Part shown: in pieces, positions 1-7,491 of the stretch
Numbering within the stretch: the first letter of the stretch is position 1
Layout: each line of letters opens with the position of its first letter
Assembly (NCBI GenBank): GCA_013204195.1
Contig: JABMOJ010000495.1
Location: 1-11,310, forward strand
Length of the DNA stretch: 11,310 bases
Reading direction: 5' to 3'
Source of the DNA: SAR86 cluster bacterium
GTDB taxonomy: Bacteria; Pseudomonadota; Gammaproteobacteria; Pseudomonadales; Azotimanducaceae
Notes under the pieces: generated by a model
The model's input: only the letters and a program-made list of their open reading frames with translations
Databases searched by the model: none
Told to the model about the DNA's origin: nothing
Translations under genes and position numbers: made by a program

Positions 1-630
1 ATTCAGAGTCTGGTGGGTTTGAATCCGTTGTTTGATCATCATGCCGTGCATCATTGCCCGCCGCACCAGGCTCGCGCGCAGGACACCCATGCAGATTCCA
101 TCGTTGATGTTCGCAGCACCGCCTTTGATATCCAGCTGATGTATTACCCCCATGAGGTCACAGCCTCAATGGGCGGCACCCGCTATATTCCCGGTAGCCA
201 TTTTCGACGAATCAACGAAATGGCTATTGCGCGCTATCAAAACATAGCGGGTCAGCAGCATGTAGTTTGCCCGGCTGGAACCTTGCTCATCATGCATCAT
301 GGCATCTGGCATGGCGGTGGTTGTAATCGCAGTGATGAATCGCGTTATATGCTAAAAATTCGTCTCAACCCAACCTGTCGACAAGTACGATTATGGAATA
401 CGGATGACCTGGCAGCATTGTCGGTGGGGCCCGCGGCGATCTTTGACCAAGACGCGTACCGGCACCAAGATCGCATTCAAACGATCTTCGAGCGGCCTGA
501 GAAATGGTTTCCTATGGACGAAAGTCGGCTTGAAACCGTTAATCGAATTCGACTGTGGCGTGCTCTGATCGACGATCCTGCGTTTGATAGCCATTACTGG
601 CTGTCTCGCTTGGAGAATCAACCGGATTGA
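1..630 (+). CDS. Phytanoyl-CoA dioxygenase (PhyH) family protein, 5'-truncated by window edge
   Basis: This is the C-terminal part of an Fe(II)/2-oxoglutarate-dependent oxygenase of the PhyH type, a family of cytoplasmic enzymes that hydroxylate lipid or small-molecule substrates. Counting from the GTG at 13, the metal-binding HxD motif is H26-A-D28. The conserved GGTRYIPGSH segment is at 54-63, and the distal histidine is H100 in WHGGGCNRSDESR, where R111 is the expected 2-oxoglutarate-binding arginine. All three metal ligands are therefore present. The frame is open back to base 1, and in the family the HxD motif usually lies about 100 residues in, so GTG 13 is very unlikely to be the true start and some 60-100 residues lie outside the window. 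The stop is TGA at 628-630. The substrate cannot be read from the sequence. The family call is firm, but the specific reaction is unknown. Confidence 0.85.
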   Translation: MQSLVGLNPLFDHHAVHHCPPHQARAQDTHADSIVDVRSTAFDIQLMYYPHEVTASMGGTRYIPGSHFRRINEMAIARYQNIAGQQHVVCPAGTLLIMHHGIWHGGGCNRSDESRYMLKIRLNPTCRQVRLWNTDDLAALSVGPAAIFDQDAYRHQDRIQTIFERPEKWFPMDESRLETVNRIRLWRALIDDPAFDSHYWLSRLENQPD

Positions 631-742
631 TTGCGGCTGGGACGACATTGTCACTGTATGAATCTGTCGTGTTAAGCTGAGGGTGTTTGCAGAGCCGGCA
701 TTAAGGACCGGCAGTGGTGGGCGTGCGAGCAATATGATGTAG

Positions 743-800
743 AAATAAAGTTATTTAATTTCAGGCAAAATTTTGGCTGTGGGTTTGAGAGCGGTATCAA
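743..800 (+). promoter_or_regulatory. AT-rich upstream region of lemA with two palindromes and a weak sigma70-like promoter
   Basis: The 230-base gap before lemA contains an AT-rich stretch. In it are a perfect inverted repeat AAATAA-AG-TTATTT (743-756) and a perfect palindrome CAAAATTTTG (766-775). A promoter-like pair overlaps the second palindrome: TTGGCT (773-778), 16 bases, then TATCAA (795-800). Each hexamer matches 4 of 6 consensus bases, so the match is modest. If it is real, the palindrome covers the -35 box and could be an operator. Nothing else convincing is seen in 631-860. Confidence 0.28.
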
Positions 801-860
801 ATGTGGTTTTGAAAGTGCGAATAAAAGTACTTAATTGAAGCAGGTCCAAGGAGATCAAGC

Positions 861-1457
861 ATGGAAATATCAACTATCATCACTCTGGTCGTCATCATCG
901 GTCTGCTGGTTTTCACGATCGCAATATACAACCAGCTGGTCGCCCTGAAGAATCGCTATAAGAACGCCTTTGCCCAAATTGAGGTCCAGCTTAAGCGGCG
1001 CTATGACCTGATACCGAATCTGGTAGAGACCGCAAAAGGCTATCTTACCCATGAGCGAGAGACACTCGAGGCGGTGACCAAGGCGCGAGATGCCGCCGCC
1101 AACGGTCTGGCCGATGCGGCGCGAGACCCGGGAAATGCTGAAGCGCTTAAAAAACTTGCGAGTCAGGAGCAGGTGTTAGGTGGCGCGATGGCTAAATTTA
1201 ATATCGCGATGGAAGCCTATCCGGATCTCAAAGCGAACCAGAATATGATGCAACTCTCGGAAGAGTTGACCAGCACAGAAAACAAAATCTCATTTGCGCG
1301 CCAAGGCTTCAATGATCAGGTGATGGCCTACAATACCTATCGTCAGTCATTTCCGAATGTCCTATTGGCCAACTTTTTTGGCCACGGCTCAGATGCTGGC
1401 TTATTGGAATTCGCCGACAGTGCGACAATCCAGGCTGCGCCTGGCGTGTCTTTTTAA
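861..1457 (+). CDS. lemA: LemA family protein
   Basis: LemA proteins are small inner-membrane proteins with a short N-terminal anchor and a helical-bundle soluble domain; their biochemical role is still poorly defined. The 198 residues fit the usual 180-200. Residues about 4-24 form one hydrophobic membrane helix. Family signatures follow: ALKNRYKNAFAQIEVQLKRR (28-47) running into YDLIPNLVE (48-56), AYPDLKANQNM (119-129), and LTSTENKISFARQGFNDQV (136-154) running into MAYNTYRQSFPN (155-166). The last 25 residues are less conserved and Ala/Ser rich. ATG 861 is preceded by AAGGAG at 848-853 with a 7-base spacer, which supports this start. The stop lies only 16 bases before an M48 metallopeptidase gene. 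LemA and M48 peptidases are commonly adjacent in bacteria, so co-transcription and functional coupling at the membrane are likely. Confidence 0.95.
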   Translation: MEISTIITLVVIIGLLVFTIAIYNQLVALKNRYKNAFAQIEVQLKRRYDLIPNLVETAKGYLTHERETLEAVTKARDAAANGLADAARDPGNAEALKKLASQEQVLGGAMAKFNIAMEAYPDLKANQNMMQLSEELTSTENKISFARQGFNDQVMAYNTYRQSFPNVLLANFFGHGSDAGLLEFADSATIQAAPGVSF

Positions 1458-1473
1458 TCTAGCCTGACGGGTC

Positions 1474-3354
1474 ATGGATTTTTTTCAGCACCAGGATAAG
1501 GCGCGCCGGAACACCAAATTGTTATTGGCATTGTATGCCGCCGCGGTCATCAGTATTGTCTTATTGACTAACCTGCTAGTCATTGTCGTCTCCGGCTTCT
1601 TCGATAGTGCCTCTTTGATGGCGTCCAGTGAGGGCTATGACTGGGGTCTGTTTTTGATGGTCAGCATGTTAGTCATACTGTTGATTGGTCTGGGCAGTCT
1701 TTATCGTATTCATTCCTTGTCGAAAGGTGGTTCGGTGGTGGCGGAAATGCTCGACGGTCAGCTGCTGATTGATCCCCACGGCAGTCTAGAGAAGCGGCGC
1801 CTGCTGAATGTCGTTGAAGAGATGGCGATTGCCGCGGGCACCCCTGTACCGCCGGTGTATATTATTCCCGATGACTCAATCAACGCTTTTGCGGCGGGCT
1901 ATTCACCCGGTGACGCGATAATCGGGGTCACTGAAGGCGCGCTGCAGAACCTCAGCCGCGATCAGCTGCAGGGTGTCATCGCCCATGAGTTCAGCCATAT
2001 ATTGAATGGTGACATGCGGCTCAATATTCGTTTGATGGGTGTGCTCTACGGTATTTTGATGCTGGCGGTGATCGGCCGAATCGTCCTTAACGGCAGCCGA
2101 TTGCGGTCTTCGTCAAAGCGTAATAGCGGTGGTGCAATTTTGGCGGTGGGTCTGGGGCTATTGATTTTGGGTTATTTGGGTAAGTTCTTTGGTACCCTGA
2201 TTAAGGCGGCAGTCAGTCGTCAGCGTGAATACCTTGCCGACGCCTCAGCGGTGCAGTTCACCCGTTATCCCCTGGGTATCAGTGGCGCGCTAAAACGAAT
2301 CGGTGGTTATTCACAGGGTACGGTGCTGGCTAATCCCGAGAGCGAAGAAATCAGTCATGCGTTCTTCTGTAGTGGGGTGAACTTTACTTTTGGTGCATTG
2401 ACGTCGACCCATCCGCCGCTGGCCGAGCGAATCAAGCGTCTCGAGCCAAACTGGAATGGTGCGTACTTGTCTCACAATGAGCCAGACCAGTCGCTGCCGG
2501 CGGAAAGTGCGGGGCCGCTGCTCTCAAGTTTTGCCGGCGCGGCGATCCGAATTAATGCCGATGAGGTTTTCCAGACTATGGGCCAGCCAGGCGGTGCTCA
2601 ATTATCCCATGCTCGAAGCCTGCTGGCTTTGATATCGGATGAATTGCTGAATGCTGCCCACGAGACCTTTTCCGCCAGGGCGATCGTCTATCTACTTTTG
2701 CTCGATCAGGATGCCGCGATACAGGAGCGTCAGCTAAACTTTCTGGAGAACGTTGCCGATACAGCCGTATTGCACCGACTATATGAAATGTTGCCGTTAT
2801 TTCCCGCTGTCAAACCGGTGATGCGGCTGCCGTTGCTTGAGATTGCCATGCCTGCCTTGCGCCAAATGACGCGGGTTCAGTATGAGGCCTTCAAGGCTAA
2901 CATCCACGGACTGGTCATCGCGGATCAAAAAATGAGTCTGAGTGAATGGGCCTTGCAGAAATTCGTCACCAAGCATCTTGGTGAGGCGTTTGATGGCGCT
3001 CATCGCCGACCAAAGTATAAGGGTTATGCGGCGGTGCGAGGTCAGTGCGCGCAATTGCTGTCCGTACTGGCTTATACGGATGTGACGTCCACTGACCCGC
3101 AAGTTGCCTTTGCTGTGGGGCGGGAGTTGCTAGGCCTCGACATCGAGCTGGTGGATAAATCCAGCCTGAGTTTGAGCAACTTGAACGACTGTGTTGATGC
3201 TTTGGCGGAGTTACGGCCACTGTTGAAGCCCAAGCTGTTAAAGGCATGTATCGCCACCATCACCGCCGACGGGGTCGCGACCCCAGTGGAAGTCGAGCTT
3301 GTCAGGACTGTCGCTGATTCTCTGGATTGTCCTATGCCGCCCATAGTGGCTTAG
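1474..3354 (+). CDS. Membrane-bound M48 family zinc metallopeptidase with long C-terminal helical extension
   Basis: This is an HtpX/Ste24-related zinc protease of the inner membrane. It has 626 residues. Two N-terminal membrane helices lie at about 15-40 and 59-76. The peptidase core follows, with the conserved NAFAAG segment (137-142), the zinc motif HEFSH (171-175) and the third zinc ligand E252 in REYLADA. Hydrophobic segments at about 187-206 and 221-245 sit between the zinc motif and E252. The core ends with STHPPLAERIKRL (311-323). Residues about 345-626 form a helical extension absent from plain HtpX (about 290 residues). Its end, ITADGVATPVEVELVRTVAD (599-618), resembles an acidic TerB-like helix pair. 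No strong ribosome site precedes ATG 1474, which lies 16 bases after lemA, suggesting coupled translation. The MDFFQHQDKARRNT opening is typical of this subfamily and supports the start. Likely role is membrane-protein quality control, inferred from the family. Confidence 0.93.
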   Translation: MDFFQHQDKARRNTKLLLALYAAAVISIVLLTNLLVIVVSGFFDSASLMASSEGYDWGLFLMVSMLVILLIGLGSLYRIHSLSKGGSVVAEMLDGQLLIDPHGSLEKRRLLNVVEEMAIAAGTPVPPVYIIPDDSINAFAAGYSPGDAIIGVTEGALQNLSRDQLQGVIAHEFSHILNGDMRLNIRLMGVLYGILMLAVIGRIVLNGSRLRSSSKRNSGGAILAVGLGLLILGYLGKFFGTLIKAAVSRQREYLADASAVQFTRYPLGISGALKRIGGYSQGTVLANPESEEISHAFFCSGVNFTFGALTSTHPPLAERIKRLEPNWNGAYLSHNEPDQSLPAESAGPLLSSFAGAAIRINADEVFQTMGQPGGAQLSHARSLLALISDELLNAAHETFSARAIVYLLLLDQDAAIQERQLNFLENVADTAVLHRLYEMLPLFPAVKPVMRLPLLEIAMPALRQMTRVQYEAFKANIHGLVIADQKMSLSEWALQKFVTKHLGEAFDGAHRRPKYKGYAAVRGQCAQLLSVLAYTDVTSTDPQVAFAVGRELLGLDIELVDKSSLSLSNLNDCVDALAELRPLLKPKLLKACIATITADGVATPVEVELVRTVADSLDCPMPPIVA

Positions 3355-3379
3355 TCATCAATGGGGTTTATCGTGCCCA

Positions 3380-3430
3380 ATTAGCCGTGGTAGATTACCC
3401 TTGGTCAAAAATTAGCCTATGGTGTAGATT
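3380..3430 (+). repeat. Imperfect direct repeat with possible promoter upstream of the DUF5916 gene
   Basis: ATTAGCCGTGGTAGATT (3380-3396) is repeated as ATTAGCCTATGGTGTAGATT (3411-3430). The two copies differ mainly by a short insertion and start 31 bases apart, about three helical turns, on the same face of the DNA. A weak sigma70-like pair, TTGGTC (3401-3406) and TAGATT (3425-3430) with an 18-base spacer, overlaps the second copy. A regulator binding both copies is possible but unproven. Confidence 0.3.
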
Positions 3431-3451
3431 CGAATAAAAAACATTGATGGG

Positions 3452-3472
3452 TTCGCGCTGAATTCGCGCTGA
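3452..3472 (+). repeat. Tandem 10-base direct repeat in the DUF5916 leader
   Basis: TTCGCGCTGA occurs twice, at 3452-3461 and 3463-3472, with an 11-base period. The pair ends five bases before the GAGGAG ribosome site (3477-3482). It lies in the presumed 5' leader of the downstream gene. It could be a local duplication or part of a regulatory site, and no hairpin is formed by the direct copies. Confidence 0.5.
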
Positions 3473-3487
3473 TTTTGAGGAGTCTCT

Positions 3488-6073
3488 ATGGGTTACCCAT
3501 TGCCAATGGCGCAAGTCAGGCCAATCCGTGCGCGATTGGCGGGGCTGGTGTTTAGCTTTTTTGTTATGGGAGGGCAGGCCGAAACGCAAGCGTCAACGCG
3601 CGAATCCTCAAATCCTATAAGCGTCGAAGCGCTGACCAAGTCGCTCGGCGGCGATGGTGCCGGCGAGCAATTTCTGCTGGGCTACCAGGATGGAATACCC
3701 TTTCACCGCGTCGCGATAAAAACCCTGCCCCATGCTGAGGTCGGCATCATTCTCGATGGGGTCGTTGATGAAGCTGTCTGGCAAACCATCAGCTACTACG
3801 ACAATATGATGGTGGCAGTGCCGAACAAAGGGGTGCCGGGAGAGTACGCCAGTGAAATCCGTATGTTGGCGACAGAAAAGGGCCTGTACGTTAGTAGCAT
3901 CATGAGCCAACCGAAAGACACGTTGGTTAAGCGCTTTACTACTCGGGATGAATTCATTGACAGAGATACCTTTGGCATCACTCTCGATATGTCCGGTGAA
4001 GGTCTGGTGGGCTATTGGTTTATCGTCGCCTTAGGTAACAGCCTGATGGATGGCAAGGTTTTGCCCGAGCGAAATTATCAACGTGACTGGGATGGTCCCT
4101 GGATTGGCAAGTCGGCGACTCGTGATGATGGTTGGAGCGTTGAAATGTTTCTACCATGGTCAATGATGAACATGCCTGATACTGGTGCTATGCGTAATAT
4201 TGGCTTTGCGGCTAGCCGCCAAGTTTCAGCTTCTAACGAGCGATATCAGTGGCCTGGCTACCCCTATTCTTCTTCAAGATTTGTGTCGGCTTTGAATCAG
4301 ATGGATGTTGAGGGGGTTTCGCCACGCCAGCAGCTATCTTTTATCCCCTATATTTCCACCACGCTTGATGATGCGATCGGCGAAAACGAAGCCAGAGTGG
4401 GTGTGGATATCTCCTGGAAGCCATCGCCAAAATTTGAAATGACCGGTAGCCTGTTGCCTGATTTTGGTGCTGTTGAGGCTGATGATGTCGTGTTGAATTT
4501 AACCGCTGCAGAAACGTTTTTCCCGGAAAAGCGCCTGTTTTTTCTCGAGGGTAATGAAGTTTTCGATACCTCGCCGAGATCGAGCATAGGCAATATATTT
4601 CGTGTGGTGACGAATGATGATTTCAATACAACGTCGCGTAAAGTTACTGTTAGCGATTATGTGCCCACGCCCATATCCTTAATGAACACCAGACGAATCG
4701 GCGGTACTGCCAATCAAGTAACCGTGCCGACCGGGGTTACGCCAAATCGCGGCGAGCGTGATCGGCCAACGGACTTGTTGGGTGCGGCGAAGCTGACAGG
4801 TGCTATTGGGGACCTGCGATATGGCGTGCTTGGCGCTTTCGAGGATGATGTGAATTGGTTTGGCCAAAATAGCCTCGGCGAGGCGGTGAATATTGAAGAT
4901 CAAGGCCGGGATTTTGCAGTCACCAGGTTGTTGTATGAACGCGTAGGCAAGGATAAACGTTCAATCGGCTATCTCGGCACATTAGCATCAGGGGCGCGCT
5001 ACGATGCGATCGTCCACGGTGTTGACGGTCACTATACGAGCAGTGGTGCGAATCTTACCTTAGATGCCCAGGTGGTCATGAGTGATGTGGATGATCTGCA
5101 GGGGTACGGCGGTATGTTTGATTTGCTGTATGCGTCTAGCAATAACCTGCGGCATAAACTTGAATTGGACTATATGAATGAAAACGTCAATTTCAGCGAT
5201 CTTGGGTTTTTACGCCGTAATGACTATGCGAGTGCTCGTTATGTTATGAGCTACGAGAAGCAGAAGTTTAGTGAGTCGGTAACTAACTTCCGTACCACTG
5301 TGGTGCTTGAGAAGCAGCAGAATGTTACCAAGCAGCAAACGATCAGTAGTGGGATCTATTGGCGAGCGTCGATGATATTACCTGGCAGAAATTCTCTGCG
5401 AACAGCGATGGCCTACTTTCCCCGTCGTTTTGAAGATCTGGATAGTCGCGGCAATGGCGCTTATAACGTCGATGAAGGTGGCTGGGTTAACGTCAACATA
5501 GCAACAGATGCTGCGGCAGTGACGAGCTATTCGGCAAGTATCGGTGCGGTGACGGAGGACCAGGGCGACTGGTCTTACAATGGCAGTCTGGGCATTACTA
5601 TTCGACCACTGGATACTGTCTCGATTGAAATAGACGCCCGGTACAAGCGTCGACATGGCTGGTTGGTTTATCAAGGCGCACGCAATTTTGGGAGTTATGC
5701 GGCAACTGAGTGGCAACCTGGGATGAAGTTCAACTGGTTTGCAGCCCCCAATCATCAATTCCGTCTCTCCCTCCAGTGGGTTGGTGTGCAGGCTCAAGAA
5801 AGTGGCTTTTGGGAAATACCTGAAGGCGATGGTCAGCTTGTGCCAGGCACGCGGACCAAGGCCAGTTATGACTTTACGGTGAGCAATGTCACTGCTCAGG
5901 TTCGCTATCGCTGGGAAATAGCCCCCTTGACGGATTTTTATCTCGTCTATAATTTGGCAAATGCTTTGCCTGACCAGATTAATGCTGATTTTAACGCGCT
6001 TTTTGACGAGACCTTTCGGGAGCCGACGATAAGCCGGCTGGTGGCGAAATTGCGCTATCGCTTTGGAAACTAA
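3488..6073 (+). CDS. CBM9-like / DUF5916 outer-membrane barrel protein
   Basis: This exported protein of 861 residues probably sits in the outer membrane. A basic N-terminus and hydrophobic stretch (about 17-28, RARLAGLVFSFFVMGGQA) suggest a signal peptide cut after QA31. Residues about 88-270 resemble the family 9 carbohydrate-binding-like domain, opening with LDGVVDEAVW (89-98) and containing TFGITLDM and DDGWSVEMFLPW. From about 280 comes the DUF5916 region, with the diagnostic LPDFGAVEADDVVLNL (323-338) and FFPEKRLFFLEG (344-355). The rest is rich in alternating aromatic and polar strands, as in a beta-barrel, and ends in LRYRFGN. ATG 3488 has GAGGAG at 3477-3482 with a 5-base spacer, and an in-frame ATG at codon 7 is an alternative. 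The family's ligand or transported substrate is not known. The length is usual for the family. The gene appears monocistronic or to lead into the CoA-transferase 66 bases on. Confidence 0.88.
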   Translation: MGYPLPMAQVRPIRARLAGLVFSFFVMGGQAETQASTRESSNPISVEALTKSLGGDGAGEQFLLGYQDGIPFHRVAIKTLPHAEVGIILDGVVDEAVWQTISYYDNMMVAVPNKGVPGEYASEIRMLATEKGLYVSSIMSQPKDTLVKRFTTRDEFIDRDTFGITLDMSGEGLVGYWFIVALGNSLMDGKVLPERNYQRDWDGPWIGKSATRDDGWSVEMFLPWSMMNMPDTGAMRNIGFAASRQVSASNERYQWPGYPYSSSRFVSALNQMDVEGVSPRQQLSFIPYISTTLDDAIGENEARVGVDISWKPSPKFEMTGSLLPDFGAVEADDVVLNLTAAETFFPEKRLFFLEGNEVFDTSPRSSIGNIFRVVTNDDFNTTSRKVTVSDYVPTPISLMNTRRIGGTANQVTVPTGVTPNRGERDRPTDLLGAAKLTGAIGDLRYGVLGAFEDDVNWFGQNSLGEAVNIEDQGRDFAVTRLLYERVGKDKRSIGYLGTLASGARYDAIVHGVDGHYTSSGANLTLDAQVVMSDVDDLQGYGGMFDLLYASSNNLRHKLELDYMNENVNFSDLGFLRRNDYASARYVMSYEKQKFSESVTNFRTTVVLEKQQNVTKQQTISSGIYWRASMILPGRNSLRTAMAYFPRRFEDLDSRGNGAYNVDEGGWVNVNIATDAAAVTSYSASIGAVTEDQGDWSYNGSLGITIRPLDTVSIEIDARYKRRHGWLVYQGARNFGSYAATEWQPGMKFNWFAAPNHQFRLSLQWVGVQAQESGFWEIPEGDGQLVPGTRTKASYDFTVSNVTAQVRYRWEIAPLTDFYLVYNLANALPDQINADFNALFDETFREPTISRLVAKLRYRFGN

Positions 6074-6127
6074 CCCTAGGTAAATCTAGGATATTGATTA
6101 TTCGTCCTTATTGCGCCCCGTTGGGCT

Positions 6128-6131
6128 GGAG
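6128..6131 (+). promoter_or_regulatory. Ribosome binding site supporting a GTG start
   Basis: GGAG lies 8 bases upstream of GTG 6140. No in-frame ATG occurs before the conserved FEGIKVVEFG opening of the CoA-transferase, so this site fixes the non-ATG start. Confidence 0.6.
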
Positions 6132-6139
6132 TATAGCTA

Positions 6140-7411
6140 GTGGCCGCTTCTCAACCTTTTGAAGGCATTAAAGTCGTTGAGTTCGGCCAGTTTGTTGCCG
6201 TGCCGTTTTGTGGCCAGTTGCTCGCAGAAGGTGGCGCAGAAGTCGTCAAAGTGGAATCTCCGGAAGGCGATCCGAATCGCCATATGGGTGAGATTGTGGC
6301 TTATGAATCACGTATTTTTGTTTCACGGAATCGCGGCAAGCATACCCTGCCGTTAAAGCTCAGCGACGCCAGCGCCAAACCGGTCATTGATGCGCTGCTG
6401 AGTTGGGCTGACGTGGTGCTGATGAATTTCAGGCCAGGTCTGGCGGCGAAGATGGGCATCGATGCCGAGACGTTATTGCAGCGTTTCCCGCAACTGATCA
6501 TCGGCGAGGTCACACCTTTTGGTAAGCTGGGTCCTGATGCCGGTCTTTCGGCTATGGATATTGTGGTTCAAGCACGCAGTGGTCTGATGGCAGCAATGGG
6601 GTGCGTGGTGGATGGCCGGCCCGCACCAGGAGAACCTGTAATCTCCGATTATATGGCAGCGACTTCCCTGGCATTTGGTGTCAGTTCGGCATTGTTTCGC
6701 CGGGAACGTACCGGTAAAGGCGGTATTGTGGATGTTAGTCTGATGCAGTCGGCGATGACGCTTGCGAATAATCAGCTCATTCGGTCTGAAGATCTCGATC
6801 AGGCGAAGCATCAAGAGATCATCGCCAACATTAACCAGCAGCGGATCGATGGCGCAAGCTTTGAGGCGCAGCGCGCGAGTGCATCTTCGGCGAGGATGCC
6901 GGCGCTGACGGCGATCTATTTTCGAACTTTTGACACCCTAGACGGCTGCATCGCGATTGCCTGTGCGAGTCGGGGGTTACAAGAACGGTTTTCGAAAGCG
7001 TTGGGCTTCGTTGATCGCTATATTGGTATGAGTCAGGCTGGCCCCATTGATGAGCAATACTACCCAACTTTGCAAGCTGAGGTGGAGGGGCTGATGCGCG
7101 CGCAATCGAGTCAGGACTGGATGGGGGTTTTGCAGGCGGCGGGCGTTCCAGTGTCGACTGTAAAGTTCCCGGTAGAGTTGTTTGAAGACCCTCAAGCAGC
7201 CGCCAATGAGATGTTTTACGTCCTCCAACATCCCACCGCTGGTGCTTTTCGAGCTTTGTCACCGCCGGTTAAACTCAATGATGATGGCTTTCAAGCACAG
7301 ACAGCCACTGCACCCTTCGCGACAGAAACGCGAGCGCTGTTAACGAGCTTGGGTTTAGTCGATGATCAGATCGATGAGCTGGTTAAGCAAGGGGTCACGA
7401 TTGAGCGGTAG
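6140..7411 (+). CDS. CaiB/BaiF family III CoA-transferase
   Basis: Family III CoA-transferases move CoA between a thioester and a carboxylic acid in the cytoplasm. The protein has 423 residues, close to the usual 380-420. The N-terminal motif FEGIKVVEFGQFVAVPFCGQ (7-26) is followed by AEVVKVESPEGDPNR (33-47), NRGKHTLPLKL (64-74) and NFRPGLAAKMGID (96-108). The AMDIVVQARSGLM segment (138-150) is of CoA-transferase rather than methylacyl-CoA racemase type. D170 in ISDYMAATSLAFG is the expected catalytic aspartate that forms the acyl-anhydride intermediate. FRRERTGKGGIVDVSL (186-201) is also a family hallmark. The C-terminal half carries the YFRTFDTLDGCIAIAC segment of the small domain. The start is GTG, supported by a GGAG site. 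The substrate (carnitine, bile-acid, oxalate, or aromatic acid type) cannot be told from sequence. No acyl-CoA dehydrogenase or ligase lies beside it. Confidence 0.93.
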   Translation: MAASQPFEGIKVVEFGQFVAVPFCGQLLAEGGAEVVKVESPEGDPNRHMGEIVAYESRIFVSRNRGKHTLPLKLSDASAKPVIDALLSWADVVLMNFRPGLAAKMGIDAETLLQRFPQLIIGEVTPFGKLGPDAGLSAMDIVVQARSGLMAAMGCVVDGRPAPGEPVISDYMAATSLAFGVSSALFRRERTGKGGIVDVSLMQSAMTLANNQLIRSEDLDQAKHQEIIANINQQRIDGASFEAQRASASSARMPALTAIYFRTFDTLDGCIAIACASRGLQERFSKALGFVDRYIGMSQAGPIDEQYYPTLQAEVEGLMRAQSSQDWMGVLQAAGVPVSTVKFPVELFEDPQAAANEMFYVLQHPTAGAFRALSPPVKLNDDGFQAQTATAPFATETRALLTSLGLVDDQIDELVKQGVTIER

Positions 7412-7491
7412 GCGTAATCCGGTCAGCTGCTCAGCACAAGCACCACGTAGCCTGGCGCTGCAATGGCTTTGATGTGCAGCTAGCGGCCGTG

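Noticed and set aside
694..712. GCCGG...CCGGC hairpin as a terminator for the PhyH-like gene
   Set aside because: The stem is only 5 pairs with a 9-base loop, it is not followed by T residues, and it lies over 60 bases past the stop.
391..732. A 113-codon open frame on the - strand overlapping the end of the PhyH-like gene
   Set aside because: It mostly overlaps a well supported coding frame and shows no domain or ribosome site.
5378..5797. A 139-codon open frame on the - strand
   Set aside because: It lies wholly inside the DUF5916 gene, which has clear family motifs in its own frame, and the antisense translation resembles no family.
6077..6092. CCTAG...CTAGG hairpin after the DUF5916 gene as a terminator
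   Set aside because: A 5-pair stem without a U tract is too weak to claim.
6831..7262. A 143-codon open frame on the - strand
   Set aside because: It lies wholly inside the CoA-transferase gene, has low-complexity Pro/Ser/Arg composition and no recognisable domain.
1..7411. A phytanic-acid style alpha-oxidation pathway formed by the PhyH-like oxygenase and the CoA-transferase
   Set aside because: The two genes are about 5.5 kb apart with envelope genes between them, and no CoA ligase, lyase or aldehyde dehydrogenase is present.
7457..7480. GCTGCA...TGCAGC hairpin between the convergent CoA-transferase and DUF2884-like genes as a bidirectional terminator
   Set aside because: The stem is only 6 pairs with a 12-base loop and has no U tract on either side.
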